A DNA stretch of 64,000 nt from Acephala macrosclerotiorum (taxonomy: Eukaryota; Ascomycota; Leotiomycetes; Helotiales; Mollisiaceae): assembly GCA_014904845.1 (NCBI GenBank), contig MU119273.1, positions 9,743 through 73,742 of the forward strand, written 5' to 3'. A program made the position numbers and the translations under genes. Of the stretch, positions 1 through 10,178 are shown one piece after another (position 1 is the first letter of the stretch; each line of letters opens with the position of its first letter). The notes below the pieces were generated by a model that was given only the letters and a program-made list of their open reading frames with translations, had not been told where the DNA came from and made no database searches.

Positions 1-2410
1 TTTTAAATATATTTTTATATTTAATATTTTTAATTCGTAATTCAAAATCGAATTTAATATAAGTTTATAAATTAAAAATATTACTTTTTTAATTTTATAT
101 AATATTACGTTTAAACGTTCAAAAAAAAAATTTACGAATTATTTTTTTTTATTTTTCGTTTTATTCGATTTTTTTTTCTATTATAACTCGTTATTATATA
201 ATAATTACAATAATATTATATTTATAATAAATTTTTTTTTTAATTGTTAATATTTTTCGATTTTTTTTTTATAATACGTTTAAATAAATTTATTATTAAT
301 ATAATCTTATTATATTTATTTTTTATATATATTTTAAAATTTAATTTTTTATTCAATATTACGTTTAAATATTTAATTTATTTATTATTTTATAAAATTT
401 AATTTTCGATTTTTATTATTAAAATATTTGTTTTTTTTATTTTTTTGAAAATAATAAATTTATTTTTAATTAATTCGATATATAAATTCGTTTTTTTTAA
501 TATTTTAATAATTCTTTTAATTTATTGTTTCGTTATTTTTATTATTATTTTTAATTTTTAATTTTTTATTAAAATAATAATATTATTTATATATATTATT
601 ATTCGTAGAAATTTTCTAATAAAAATTATTAATATAATAAAAAAAATTAATAATATTAATAATTTTTATAATAATTTATTATTGAAAATAATAAAAAAAA
701 TTGGTTTATTTTTTTATAAAATATAATAATTTTACTCGTTATAAAACTTATTATTTATTTAATAATTTATTTGAAATTTTTTAATTTTATTAAAATTTTT
801 ATTATAATTCTCGAAATTATTACATTAAATACTCTTTTAATATTTATTAAACTTATTATTATTATTTATTCGTTTTTATAATTCTTTTTATTATATTTAC
901 AACGATTTATACGAAATCGATTACGTTTTTTTTTTACGATTTTATTCGTATAATATTGTTTTAATTATTCGTTATTTATAATTATATAATTAAATTTATT
1001 AATTATAATTTTTTTTTAATTTTTTGTTTAATATTAATAAAAAAATATTTTTTTGGATTTTTTTTGAATTTTAATTTTTTTTTTTAATTTGAATATTAAT
1101 ATTAAATTATATTTTTTAAACGAATATTCGTTTATTAAAATAATTTTATTAAATAATTTTATATAAATTTAAAAATCGATATTATTATATTATAAAGTTT
1201 TATTGTTATTATAATCGAATTTATAATAATTTTTTTAATTTTCTTTTAAATAAATTCTATTTATAATTTTTAAATTTTAATTTTAATAATTTTTCAAATA
1301 AATTTATATTGTTTATTTTAAATTTTAATAAATAAATTAATAATCTTATTATAATTTCTTATAATTAAAATACTATTAATTGATTTTTTGTATTTTTTAA
1401 TAATAATAATTAATATTGAAATTATTTATTTTTTTATTATACGATTTAATATATAATTTTTTTATTAATATAATTATTTATTTTATTTTATTAAAATTTC
1501 ATTTTAATACGTATTAATTTATTTCGAAATTTATATTTATATTATTTAATTTTTATTTTATCTTTAAATTCTTTTTTTAAATAATTTTAATAAAAATTTT
1601 TAAATTCGTTATTTTATTAAAACGTTTTTTTAATATTTAAAAAAAAATTTAAATTTTTTTTTTATATACCTTTTTATAAATTATTAAAATTTTATTAAAA
1701 TAAAATTTTTTTTTTTTTTTTTTTTTTAATATTTTTTCAAAATTTTTTTTAAAAATTTTCAAATTTATTAATTTCGTATCGATTTTTATTTTTCGTTTTT
1801 TAACGTTTTTTAAAAAATTTATTTATAATAATATATAATTCGATTTTACGTTTATAATTAAATTTATTTATATTATAATTTTTTTTATATTAATATTAAC
1901 GAAATCGAATATAAATTTTTTTATTAATATATTTATATTATTAATTATTAAATAATTATTAAACGTTTAATTTATTATTTTTTATCGATATTTCGTTTTT
2001 ATTATAAATTTGAAATTTATATTAATTAAAATTTTTAATTATTATTTAATCGTAAAATTTTAATATTATAATAATTCATTTTACGATTTCGTTATTTTTT
2101 TATTTATTTATTAAATAATATATATTATATACGTATAATTCGTTTAATAATTTTATTAATATTAATTTTTTAATTTATTAATTAAAAAAATATATTATTA
2201 TATTTTTTTTTTTACGCAAATAAATATTTAAAAACGGTTTTTTTATTTTATTATTAATTCGAATATATTTTAATTCGTTTTTTTATAATTTATTTAATAT
2301 AAATATAATTAATTTTTAAATTAAAATAATTGTAATTTTTTTTTCGAATTCAATTTATAATAAAATTTTATATTATTATTTTTTTTTAATTATATTTTTT
2401 AATAATATTA
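1..2410. repeat. AT-rich block, RIP-like
   Basis: Extremely AT-rich DNA with no credible gene. A hand count of bases 1-600 gives 24 C and 20 G (about 7% GC), and 15 of the 24 C residues lie in CpG. This pattern fits a repeat whose cytosines were converted to T on both strands except in CpG context, as expected from a RIP-like process; the original element cannot be read. The block continues off the left edge of the window and ends abruptly at the terminal repeat of the transposon at 2411. What it was before mutation is unknown. Confidence 0.8.
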
Positions 2411-2503
2411 TTGCCTGTCCGACTTAAGGACTAATGTCAACTTTTTTCCTATGCACGTGACATCAACACTTCCAACAATGAGCGATTTCACTCAAATTTA
2501 ACC
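2411..2503 (+). repeat. Left terminal inverted repeat of the transposon
   Basis: Pairs with 5720-5822 on the opposite strand. Positions 2424-2448 match perfectly; the outermost 13 bases match with a few substitutions; the inner part matches only in short blocks. Confidence 0.65.
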
Positions 2504-2800
2504 GAGGTGCCCAAATCTAGCGATTTGATTGGTCCATTAAGGATTTAACAGCAGGAGTAGTTACGCAGCAGCTTCGGACTAATATGCAGCCGATCCGATG
2601 AGGAACACCAAAACTTCAATTAATATGCGACTACAATTATAAGTTATTTACTAATACAAATCGTATACTACTTGCAAATAAGTTGAAACTTAATTTAATA
2701 CTTCTAGATTTCAAGTTTCAAATAATTCTATTAATCCGTTGTTACGCAAATCAATAGAATATAGTCGCACTCAGCCAAAATCGCGATCGCAAAACTCTCT

Positions 2801-3235
2801 AAGTGCGCTTTTGCCTTAGGCACTAAGGCACCCACTTAAGTGCTGGATATTTTATAGCTGCGCAGCTTTCAAGGGGGGTCCTAGGGGGTCTCCCCCTAGA
2901 ATTATATGCTAAGTGAAGTAATCTAAATTGACTGAATCGATCGTAGTAACTAAATATAAAGACGGGGGTCCCAGGAGGTGTCCCCCTAGTGTAAAGCTCT
3001 ATAGTAAGTGCGTTTCTGCCTTAGGCATTAAGGCACATAAATGCTGGAATTGCTCTACGGCTGCGCAGCTCTCGAGGGGGGTCCCAGAGGGTCTCCCCCT
3101 GGAATTATATACTAAGTAAAGTAATCTAGATTGATTGAATCGATCGTAGTAACTCGATATAAAAGACGGGGGTCCCAGGGAGTGTCCCCCTGGTAATATG
3201 AGGCTCTGCAGTGCGTTTCTGCCTTAGGCACTAGG
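2801..3235. repeat. ~205-bp tandem repeat, two copies plus a third start
   Basis: A unit opening with AGTGCG followed by a GCCTTAGGCA-like palindrome starts at about 2802 and 3007, and its first ~25 bases recur at 3210 (period about 205 then 203). Each unit contains a GCTGCGCAGC palindrome, an AGGGGG...CCCCCT hairpin, a shared middle with CGATCGTAGTAACT, and a second GGGGG...CCCCC hairpin. Copies differ by scattered substitutions and small indels. Composition is normal, unlike the AT-rich DNA on both sides. No coding function is apparent; the short reading frame through it has no recognisable domain. Confidence 0.7.
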
Positions 3236-3394
3236 GAGCTTATCAGTTTATCTGCTTTATCGCCCGGCAGAATCCGAACCACTATATCAATGAAACTATT
3301 CTAATTTCAAATCCTTATAAAACACTCAAATTAAGAGCTATTAACTTGAAACTTGAAATAAGAATAGATTACTAAAGTCGAAGACTTTGTAGCC

Positions 3395-3510
3395 CCTCGC
3401 AGAGGCGCCCCTGCGAGGCCTGCGGAGCAAAATGTGCATCGAGTATCGAAAGAAAGAGCCCGTCCGCTATTGGCTCGCTTAGCGAGCCGCCGGACGGGCC
3501 CTTTCTTTCG
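3395..3510. repeat. GC-rich nested hairpins
   Basis: Two structures. The first pairs 3395-3402 with 3411-3418 (8 bp). The second is a long hairpin: 3447-3466 pairs with 3491-3510 over 20 positions with one mismatch, and inside it GGCTCGCT at 3472-3479 pairs with AGCGAGCC at 3481-3488. The sequence is close to a palindrome of about 64 bp, in contrast to the AT-rich DNA that resumes at about 3530. It resembles a foldback or MITE-like core, or a structured RNA; neither is proven. Confidence 0.6.
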
Positions 3511-3530
3511 GAACGAGAGAAACATTTTAA

Positions 3531-5620
3531 TTTTTATATTTATATAAAAAAAATTTTAATTTTATTATTTTCGATTATTAATATTTTATTTTTAATTTTT
3601 TTAATAATTTTTTTAATTTTAATATTTTTTTTTTATATTTAATTATTATAATTTAAATATTAAAATAAATTTAATTTTAATATTTTTTAAATAATTTAAA
3701 AAAAAAATATTTAATTTGTAATTATATTTTTTTATTATAATAAAATACATATTATAATAATTAATTAATATATATATTTTTTATATTTTTTATTTTTATA
3801 ATATAATTTAAAATAATATTTTTAATATTTCGAATAATATTTTAATTTATTTTTTTCGTTTAACGTAATAAACTTTTTCTATTTATTAAATAATTTTATA
3901 TATTTTTTTAATATTTTTTTTTTTTCGAAAAATAAAAAAATATTTTTAAATTTCGATTTTTTTTTATAAAATATTTTAATTATTTTAAATTTATATTTAT
4001 AATTTTTTATAATTTTTTATAATTTTTTATAATTTTTTTTTTACGTATTTTTTATTAATATAATTTACGTTTTTTTTTAAAATTCGATTTTTTTTAAAAA
4101 AAAAAATATTTATTTTTTTATTTTATTAATTAAAATTTTTTTAAATTTTTTTTTAAATTTTTTTTATATTTTTAAAATTTTCGTTTATTATATAATTTTT
4201 TTATATATAATTATATTAATTCGAATTATATAATTTATTTTTAATATTTTTATATAATTATCGTTTTTAAAAATAAAATAAATTTCGCGATTTATAGTAT
4301 ATTAATTTAAAAATATTATTTTCAATATAAAACGTAAAAAAAATTCGTAAATTTTTTTTAATTTAATTTAAATTAAATTAATTTTAATTGTTTTTTTTTT
4401 TTGTAAATTAATAATATTTATTTATAATAATTTTTTATAATTTTAATAATTTATTTTATTATTTAAATAGTAATAATATATTTTTTTATTGTTTATTATT
4501 AATAATTATATAATTTTATTCGATAATTAAATTTATATTAATATTTTTTTAAATATTTTAATTAATTTTTTATTTTATTAAATATTATTAAATTATATTA
4601 TTAAAATTTTTACGATTTTTCGAATATTATAAGTTTATTAATAAATATTATTAAAATTAATATTTAATGTATTTTTTATCAATATAATATTTTTAATAAT
4701 TTAAATTAAAAAATTTTTTATAATTTTTTATATTTAAATTTTTCGAATTTTTTTTTAAATTATTATATTTTTAAAAATTTTAATTATTAGTTTAATATAA
4801 TTAAATATTTTATTTTTGTCGAATTTTTTTTTTTATTAAAAATCGAAATCGTAATCGTAATTACTAATTTAATCATCGATATTATAATTTATTATAATTA
4901 TTATAAATTGAATTCAATTTATAAAATTATTATTTTCTTTTAAAAATAATATATTTTCGTACTCGTTATTATTTCTATAATAATCTTTAAAATAAATACG
5001 ATTTTTTATATTCGAATTATTATTAATATATTGTTTTTTTTTATTATTATATTTTTTTTAAAAAAAATTTTTAATTGTATTTTCGATTTTTTATTTTTAT
5101 TCTTAGAAAATTTTTTTATAAAAATTATTACTTTAAATAATAATATTAATATATTAAACAATTTTCAAATAAAATATTTAAATAAAAATATATTTAATTA
5201 TTTTTTCAATATTATTTTTAATATTAATAATATTATTATCGTTGTTTTTTTAATTAATATTTATAAAAAAATTAATCTTAAAAATCGTTTTTTTAAACGT
5301 AATATTATTATTATTAATTGCGTTAATAATATTACAATTAAATTTTTTTTTTATAATTTTTTTTTTATTTATTTTAATTATTACTTTTAAATAAATTTTA
5401 TTTAAAATTCAAAAAAATATTACAATAAAAATTTATTATATCAAAATACAATTACTTATAAATAAATTTTATTATTTTTTCGAGTAATATTAATTCTATA
5501 ATAAACTCAAATAATAATTTGTTTATCGTATCAAAAAATCGTAATACAAAAAAAAAATATATTTTCTCGCGTTATAAATTTTGTTTTTTCGTTTTTAGTA
5601 CTTAAAATTTGATTTATAAT
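3531..5620. repeat. AT-rich interior of the transposon, RIP-like
   Basis: Same composition as 1-2410: nearly all remaining C residues sit in CpG. The only long frame, 5031-5390, encodes a low-complexity peptide dominated by F, I, N and L and is an artefact of base composition. This is where a transposase gene would be expected in an intact element of this size. Confidence 0.7.
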
Positions 5621-5719
5621 AACTGAAAAATGTTCGATTTCCATTTAATGAAACCGTGAAACTATAAAATGTATTTGTCACGTGACTATTGTCGCTCAGA
5701 AAAAATATGAAAAAAAGCT

Positions 5720-5822
5720 GGTTAAATTTGGTGTTTTTCGCCCATAGTTGAAATGACTCGTGCCACGTGAATAACGCGTGACTTGAAAAAAGTTGACATT
5801 AGTCCTTAAGGCGGATGGCCAA
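5720..5822 (-). repeat. Right terminal inverted repeat of the transposon
   Basis: Reverse complement of the left arm, with 5785-5809 identical to 2424-2448. Unlike the neighbouring interior it has not become AT-rich. Unique genomic DNA begins directly after the TA at 5823-5824. Confidence 0.65.
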
Positions 5823-7164
5823 TAATCTCAAATGAGAAGCCTGTGACTCCCATCTCAAGATACATCTAGGTCTCCGCAACCCGACGTGAAATTCAGCCTC
5901 GCTATGAATCGCACCCGAAAGCGGTTTTAGATTGATCATCACTGAATACCCATCAAACCGCCGCCACAGATGAGAGAAAGCGACCGCCGAGCCTCAATAT
6001 GTCCAAGGAATTGGGAAATTGGAATTCGAAAAGAAGACCACGGCTGGTGCTACAAATGATTTAGCTAGACCATCGACATCCCCCGCGTGCAGCATGCACT
6101 ATGCCTGATCATAAACTGGTTGCGCATATGATAGACGGGAGTTAAAGAAGAGGGTTGGTAAGACTGAGACTGATGACGCCGAGGATAGTATCAAAATAAC
6201 GTGGTGAAGCGCATGAAAAGAAACCTTTCAGGAATCATACGAACAGATCGTCTTTGCAGGAAGCAAGGAAATGTCGAATTTTTAGAACAAGGGCAAATAG
6301 GCAGAGCCAAGACCTGGCAGCACCCAAGTACTTGCAAAAGAAGTCGTCCTCAGCTGGCTCGGCTGATAGAACTACAGTGACGCTCACAGGGTGGTGCCTG
6401 TAAAGACGCAAGAGACTGTCTTTCAAAGTTGCTAGAGCTAAAATTTTACAAAGGATCCCCAAGGTTATATGACTGGACAATTGGAGAAGAACATCGTCCC
6501 ATCCAAAAGTCTCTTGAAGCGTAGTAGATTTTCTGGATCCCGTCAGGCCGCACACGTCAGTCAAGTGTCAACCCCTTGGAAATTCCACGGGACGAGGAAG
6601 CTGTACCACAACCACTGGAAAACCCGAATCCGAGAGAAGCAAACGCAAAATCCAGAACTCGATTCAATAGTAAAGTGAAGGATGAATCGAAATCTAAGTC
6701 GGCATGAAGGAGTGTACTGCAAAACTTCCCATTATGTATTTAGACTCGTTACAAGCCAAGAGGTACCCAATACAAACCGAAAAGAAGACCGGAAGATGTT
6801 TAAATGGCCAAGATTCGTTGCCCTGGCCCTGGTCGCGCTTACCTCAGCATCGACGCGTTTGGAAGCATGCGATACCGATACCGCGATTAGGCAGAAAGAG
6901 GGCAGTTTGTTGCAGGGGGAGACTTCAACAACAACATCAGCAACGTCGCGCGAGTCTTGAAGTGGTCACTCTGTCTTCACACGATCTCAAGGCATTACCC
7001 ATTAAAGCTCCGTTTCCGTCCACTGGCGACTTGCAGACGAGCTATAAACCTGCTCGCCGCTACCCTTTTGCAAGGAGACCTCTCACACAAAACCCGCCAC
7101 TCAACCTCCCCGCGAAGCCTATACGCAACATCGTCATACTCTCTGCCTCACTCGCATTAAAAAC
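5823..7164. other. Intergenic, transposon edge to PKR1
   Basis: Normal-composition DNA. Reading frames here (for example 6235-6564 on minus and 6704-7312 on plus) overlap each other or run into PKR1 in another frame and show no recognisable domain. The last few hundred bases must include the PKR1 promoter. I see no RNA gene. Confidence 0.5.
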
Positions 7165-7617
7165 ATGTCCGCCTTCTTTACCCAACTTTTCGAGTCCATA
7201 TTCACACCCGGTCCAACGCCTACCCTACTCGTCGCAACAAATGTCTCGTTCGCATGTCTACAACTCGTGCTTCTCGCACTCCTCATCGCAACATACAGCG
7301 TTCATTTCGTGATACTCTCACTCTTGAGCGCTGGGCTATGGTGGTCGATCAACTGGTTCGTTACTGAATTAAAGATATCTCAGGCGTTGGAGGACCAAAA
7401 GAAGCGCCAAATCGAGGAGACGGCGGCTGGAGACGATACGGAGACGGAAGCAGAGACTGTGATAGATACAGGCGACACTGGATTCGGTAGCAAGGAAGTC
7501 GAGCCTTTGGAGCTGAGAGGAGAGTTGAAGGATCGTGGGCATTCGGGCGGTAGTAAATCCGAGATCAGTACAGAGGATGAATGGGAGAGAGTCTCGGAGA
7601 ATGAGAAGGACAAGTGA
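7165..7617 (+). CDS. PKR1: V-type ATPase assembly factor Pkr1
   Basis: Single-exon gene for a 150-residue protein. The N-terminal half matches the Pkr1 family pattern: a short amphipathic start (FFTQLFESIFTPG), then two hydrophobic segments at about residues 22-45 and 48-67, ending in a W-rich turn (GLWWSINWFVTEL). The C-terminal half is acidic and low complexity. In yeast, Pkr1 is a small ER membrane protein needed to assemble the V0 sector of the vacuolar H+-ATPase. The ATG follows a pyrimidine/AC-rich leader and is the first in frame that keeps the conserved start. Family assignment rests on the N-terminal signature and topology; the acidic tail is species-specific. Confidence 0.85.
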   Translation: MSAFFTQLFESIFTPGPTPTLLVATNVSFACLQLVLLALLIATYSVHFVILSLLSAGLWWSINWFVTELKISQALEDQKKRQIEETAAGDDTETEAETVIDTGDTGFGSKEVEPLELRGELKDRGHSGGSKSEISTEDEWERVSENEKDK

Positions 7618-8049
7618 AGAACCTCTGGGCAAAGGTGGCATTTCCTCACATTATACTTATACCCGAAGCCCGAATGTCTGTATATAGTTACGAGTTGCGA
7701 TTGGGCGCTGCCAATAAAAGTGTGGCTATGAGAAGCTGCCCTGAATGGGAACATCTCGAGACTCTACAGATGCATGGATTTCCGTCGCCTGGAGTGGTCC
7801 CTTGAATTACCTTGCTAGTGATATGTTTGTTGTCTTGAGTCTTTTCTACTCGGCGGAGGTGAGAACAACCACTCTTCCAACATATTGATATTGATAGATA
7901 TACGACGACACGTGACCCTAACTTTGGCGATTTTCATCCAGAGCTTCAACAATTTGTGGATTTCAGTCAAGACCACCAACGTCAAACAACACTCCCGCGC
8001 AGCCTTCACGAAACCAATATCTAGTGCAGGACTTGAGAAATCTGTCAAA

Positions 8050-8583
8050 ATGAAGCTCGTCAGGTAAGCTCTCCTCTAAGATTGGCCTTGTGGCACAAGC
8101 TGAGCTCTCTTCCTCAAGGCTCCCGCGAAGCTCCTGACTGACTCTGATGGTTATGGTAGGTTCTTAATGAAATGCGCGAACGAAACTGTTACTATTGAAC
8201 TTAAGAATGGTAAGACTACCCTGCTGAATAACCTGCGACCACCATTGACCCCTCTGTCAGGCACCATCATCCATGGCACCATCACATCAGTTTCTCCTCA
8301 GATGAATACAGCGCTGCGCACAGTCAAGATGACCCAGCGTGGCCGAGACCCAATATCCCTCGATACAATCAATCTCCGTGGATCTACCATTCGATACTAC
8401 ATCCTCCCCGATTCCTTGCCGCTGGATACCCTTCTGATCGATGATGCGCCAAAGCCAAAGAACAAAGCTAGGAAGGAGGTCGCGGATAGAGGTGGTGCTC
8501 GGGGTGGACGTGGTCGTGGAGGTCCCAGAGGGCGGGGAGGCTTCAGAGGAGGACGTGGCAGAGGTGGCGGCAGGGGGTTTTAA
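8050..8583 (+). CDS. SMD1: Small nuclear ribonucleoprotein Sm D1
   Basis: Core Sm-ring protein of the spliceosomal U snRNPs. Proposed exons: 8050-8063, 8160-8209, 8261-8583, giving 128 residues. The protein starts MKLVRFLMK, carries Sm motif 1 ([10 protein letters not shown]) and Sm motif 2 ([13 protein letters not shown]), and ends in a long RGG/GRG tail, the target of arginine methylation and SMN-type binding in other species. The second intron (8210-8260) is 51 nt, has no stop in frame and is a multiple of three, so an unspliced read simply inserts 17 residues in the loop before HGTI; the human and yeast proteins lack this insert, which is why I call it an intron. It is convergent with the methyltransferase gene downstream. 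Confidence 0.93.
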
Positions 8584-8792
8584 GGCAAATTGCAGGAGAT
8601 TGGGACATGACGCAGTGCAAACTGGTTTCTTATATTCCCCAGATGCTATGCTGGACCCCAAAGTGAACTGGATATTTGCTTTGGGCCGAGCGCTCGTGCA
8701 TGGATGGATGACTGTGGGGTTATTGGCGTTGTGGATATGAAGACCTAAGGAGCAGCACTTCATAAGAAAAAGTATGGCGTTGCATTTTCATT

Positions 8793-9557
8793 TCATGCGT
8801 CTGTATGCCAGACCCGAACTATCTGGAGCTTTTCCCATCCGCCTGTCTTTCCGCTGGTGCCAACCGTCTCTACAGCCCAACCTGCTCCCCAGCGCTTGAT
8901 TCCTTCCTTGACTTTGTCTGGTTTGTTCTGAGCACAGAGCAGAATATAAGCACAGCCTCTTTGCTGGCTTAGAATTTCCGGCAAGCTTGCAAGTAATCGT
9001 TCGGTAGTCTCCATGCCATCCACTCCTCCTGCATACGACAATGCAAGCAATTTTGAATCATCTTCAAAGGATGTCTGAGCATGGCTATCTCCCGGAGGCA
9101 GACTTGGTAAGTCGGAGCTCGGGACGTAGGGAGGGTTGAAGACCAAGATATCAACCTCTCCAATTTTCAATGAACTTGCGAGATCACCCAGCACATTTCC
9201 CAAGTAAAAGCCATGTGACAAATTTTGTGAGATCTGCTCTTGCTGGGCCACAAGGACTGTTTGCTCCGTAGCCTTGCATGCGAACCTGTTTACATCAATC
9301 CCAATGGTAAGCACATCAGTCCGTCCCAGGATGACTTGTGCGTGTGCATTGAGAAATGAAAGGACGACTCCTGAGCCAGTGCCTACTTCGAGGACAAACG
9401 GCGAGGGCGAGTGACTAACAGCTGCAAACCGATCTTGCAGGAAGATCTTTTCGTTCTCTGACGATAAAGTATCTAGCAGCAGATACGAATCCTCAGCAGG
9501 CTCGTAAATCCTCTCGAACGCGACGTGAGAGGTTGACGGCGTTGGAAGCATGATCAA
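8793..9557 (-). CDS. MTQ2: eRF1 glutamine methyltransferase Mtq2 (HemK2 type)
   Basis: Single-exon gene, 254 residues. It is a class I SAM-dependent methyltransferase: the SAM-binding motif EVGTGSG lies at residues 57-63, the acidic motif GIDVN at about 86-90, and the catalytic NPPY at 141-144. The N-terminal YEPAEDSYLLLD is the signature of the HemK2/Mtq2 subgroup. With the partner Trm112 this enzyme methylates the GGQ glutamine of translation release factor eRF1. Length is close to the family norm. A second ATG two codons in (MLPTPSTSHV) is the likelier start by homology. It is divergent from the SDHAF3-like gene with only 119 bp between the start codons. Confidence 0.93.
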   Translation of the reverse strand: MIMLPTPSTSHVAFERIYEPAEDSYLLLDTLSSENEKIFLQDRFAAVSHSPSPFVLEVGTGSGVVLSFLNAHAQVILGRTDVLTIGIDVNRFACKATEQTVLVAQQEQISQNLSHGFYLGNVLGDLASSLKIGEVDILVFNPPYVPSSDLPSLPPGDSHAQTSFEDDSKLLALSYAGGVDGMETTERLLASLPEILSQQRGCAYILLCAQNKPDKVKEGIKRWGAGWAVETVGTSGKTGGWEKLQIVRVWHTDA

Positions 9558-9676
9558 ATGAGGACGAGGTTGGTGTAAGGCTGAGATTGAATTTTTTGGC
9601 GTTGCCGGTCATGACGTTCTTCCGAGGTCTCAATAGTCCGCAGAAATCAATATGACATCCACATCAAACATCGAAG
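9558..9676. promoter_or_regulatory. Short divergent promoter, MTQ2/SDH7
   Basis: 119 bp separate the MTQ2 start (minus) from the proposed SDH7 start (plus), so both genes must share regulatory sequence. An ATG at 9652 lies upstream and out of frame of the proposed SDH7 start; its frame runs to 9843 and overlaps the coding start, so it could act as an inhibitory upstream ORF if transcription begins early enough. No TATA box is evident. Confidence 0.5.
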
Positions 9677-10178
9677 ATGAGGGTACATCTACGATTACTG
9701 CTAGCCACGCCTACGATGGCTGGTGCTGCCAAAGGCCTCAAACCTGCTCCATTGGCTTTATTACCTCCAATTCCACTATACCGACGACTGCTGCGAGCCC
9801 ATCGAAAACACTTGCCACGGGAGATGCGATTGATGGGCGATGAATATGTGAAGAGTGAATTTAGAGCCCATAGAGACACTGAAAATCCCGTTCATATTGT
9901 ATAGAAACACTTGCAGGCTCCTAGAATTATATACTGATACTCTGATAGATAGGCTTCTTGACCGAATGGCAGCTATATGCTCAGAAATTAGAAGGCGAAT
10001 CTTGGCTAGGAGAGCGGATGGACCCAGCTAAAATCGAGAAGATGAGTGGTATGTTCTGCGAGAGTGCGAGAAAGACTCAGCTATTTACAATGTTCCAGAC
10101 CAGCAGCTGGGTCAGATGTACGAGCTGATGCAGGCGATAAGGAAGAAAGAACTCGAAGACGAATCCGGACAACAATAG
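9677..10178 (+). CDS. SDH7: Succinate dehydrogenase assembly factor 3 (Acn9/Sdh7)
   Basis: LYR-motif chaperone of the mitochondrial matrix that protects the iron-sulfur subunit of complex II during assembly. Proposed exons: 9677-9898, 9949-10048, 10099-10178, giving 133 residues. The start ([13 protein letters not shown]) is basic and hydrophobic, fitting a mitochondrial presequence. The LYR motif is in [11 protein letters not shown]; the family block [16 protein letters not shown] follows, then NPVHI joined across intron 1 to [12 protein letters not shown], and the last exon carries [14 protein letters not shown]. Both introns (each 50 nt) have good donors, and a CTGAT-type branch site is visible in the first. 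A shorter start at 9716 (MAGAAKG) is possible but would lose the presequence. Confidence 0.9.

Larger units (their letters stand above)
2411..5822. mobile_element. DNA transposon with long TIRs and TA target site, decayed
   Basis: The ends form imperfect terminal inverted repeats: 2411-2503 against the reverse complement of 5720-5822. The best-conserved part is a perfect 25-bp inverted match, 2424-2448 versus 5785-5809; further in, both arms share a CACGTG-type motif and AAATTTAACC. The dinucleotide TA lies just outside each end (2409-2410 and 5823-5824), the target duplication typical of Tc1/mariner/pogo elements. No transposase frame survives: 3531-5620 is AT-rich like the flanking block, so the coding part was probably destroyed by RIP. 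The superfamily assignment rests on the TA flanks only. Confidence 0.65.

Noticed and set aside
1..2410. Possible mitochondrial origin of the AT-rich DNA
   Set aside because: No mitochondrial gene or tRNA is visible, and the residual CpG-rich pattern fits mutated nuclear repeats.
2801..3235. CRISPR-like array
   Set aside because: Only two to three long diverged units with no unique spacers; composition and context are eukaryotic transposon.
5031..5390. 119-codon open frame in the AT-rich block
   Set aside because: Composed almost only of F, I, N, L and K; expected from base composition and lacking any domain.
6704..7312. 202-codon plus-strand frame upstream of PKR1
   Set aside because: Overlaps PKR1 in another frame and shows no recognisable domain.
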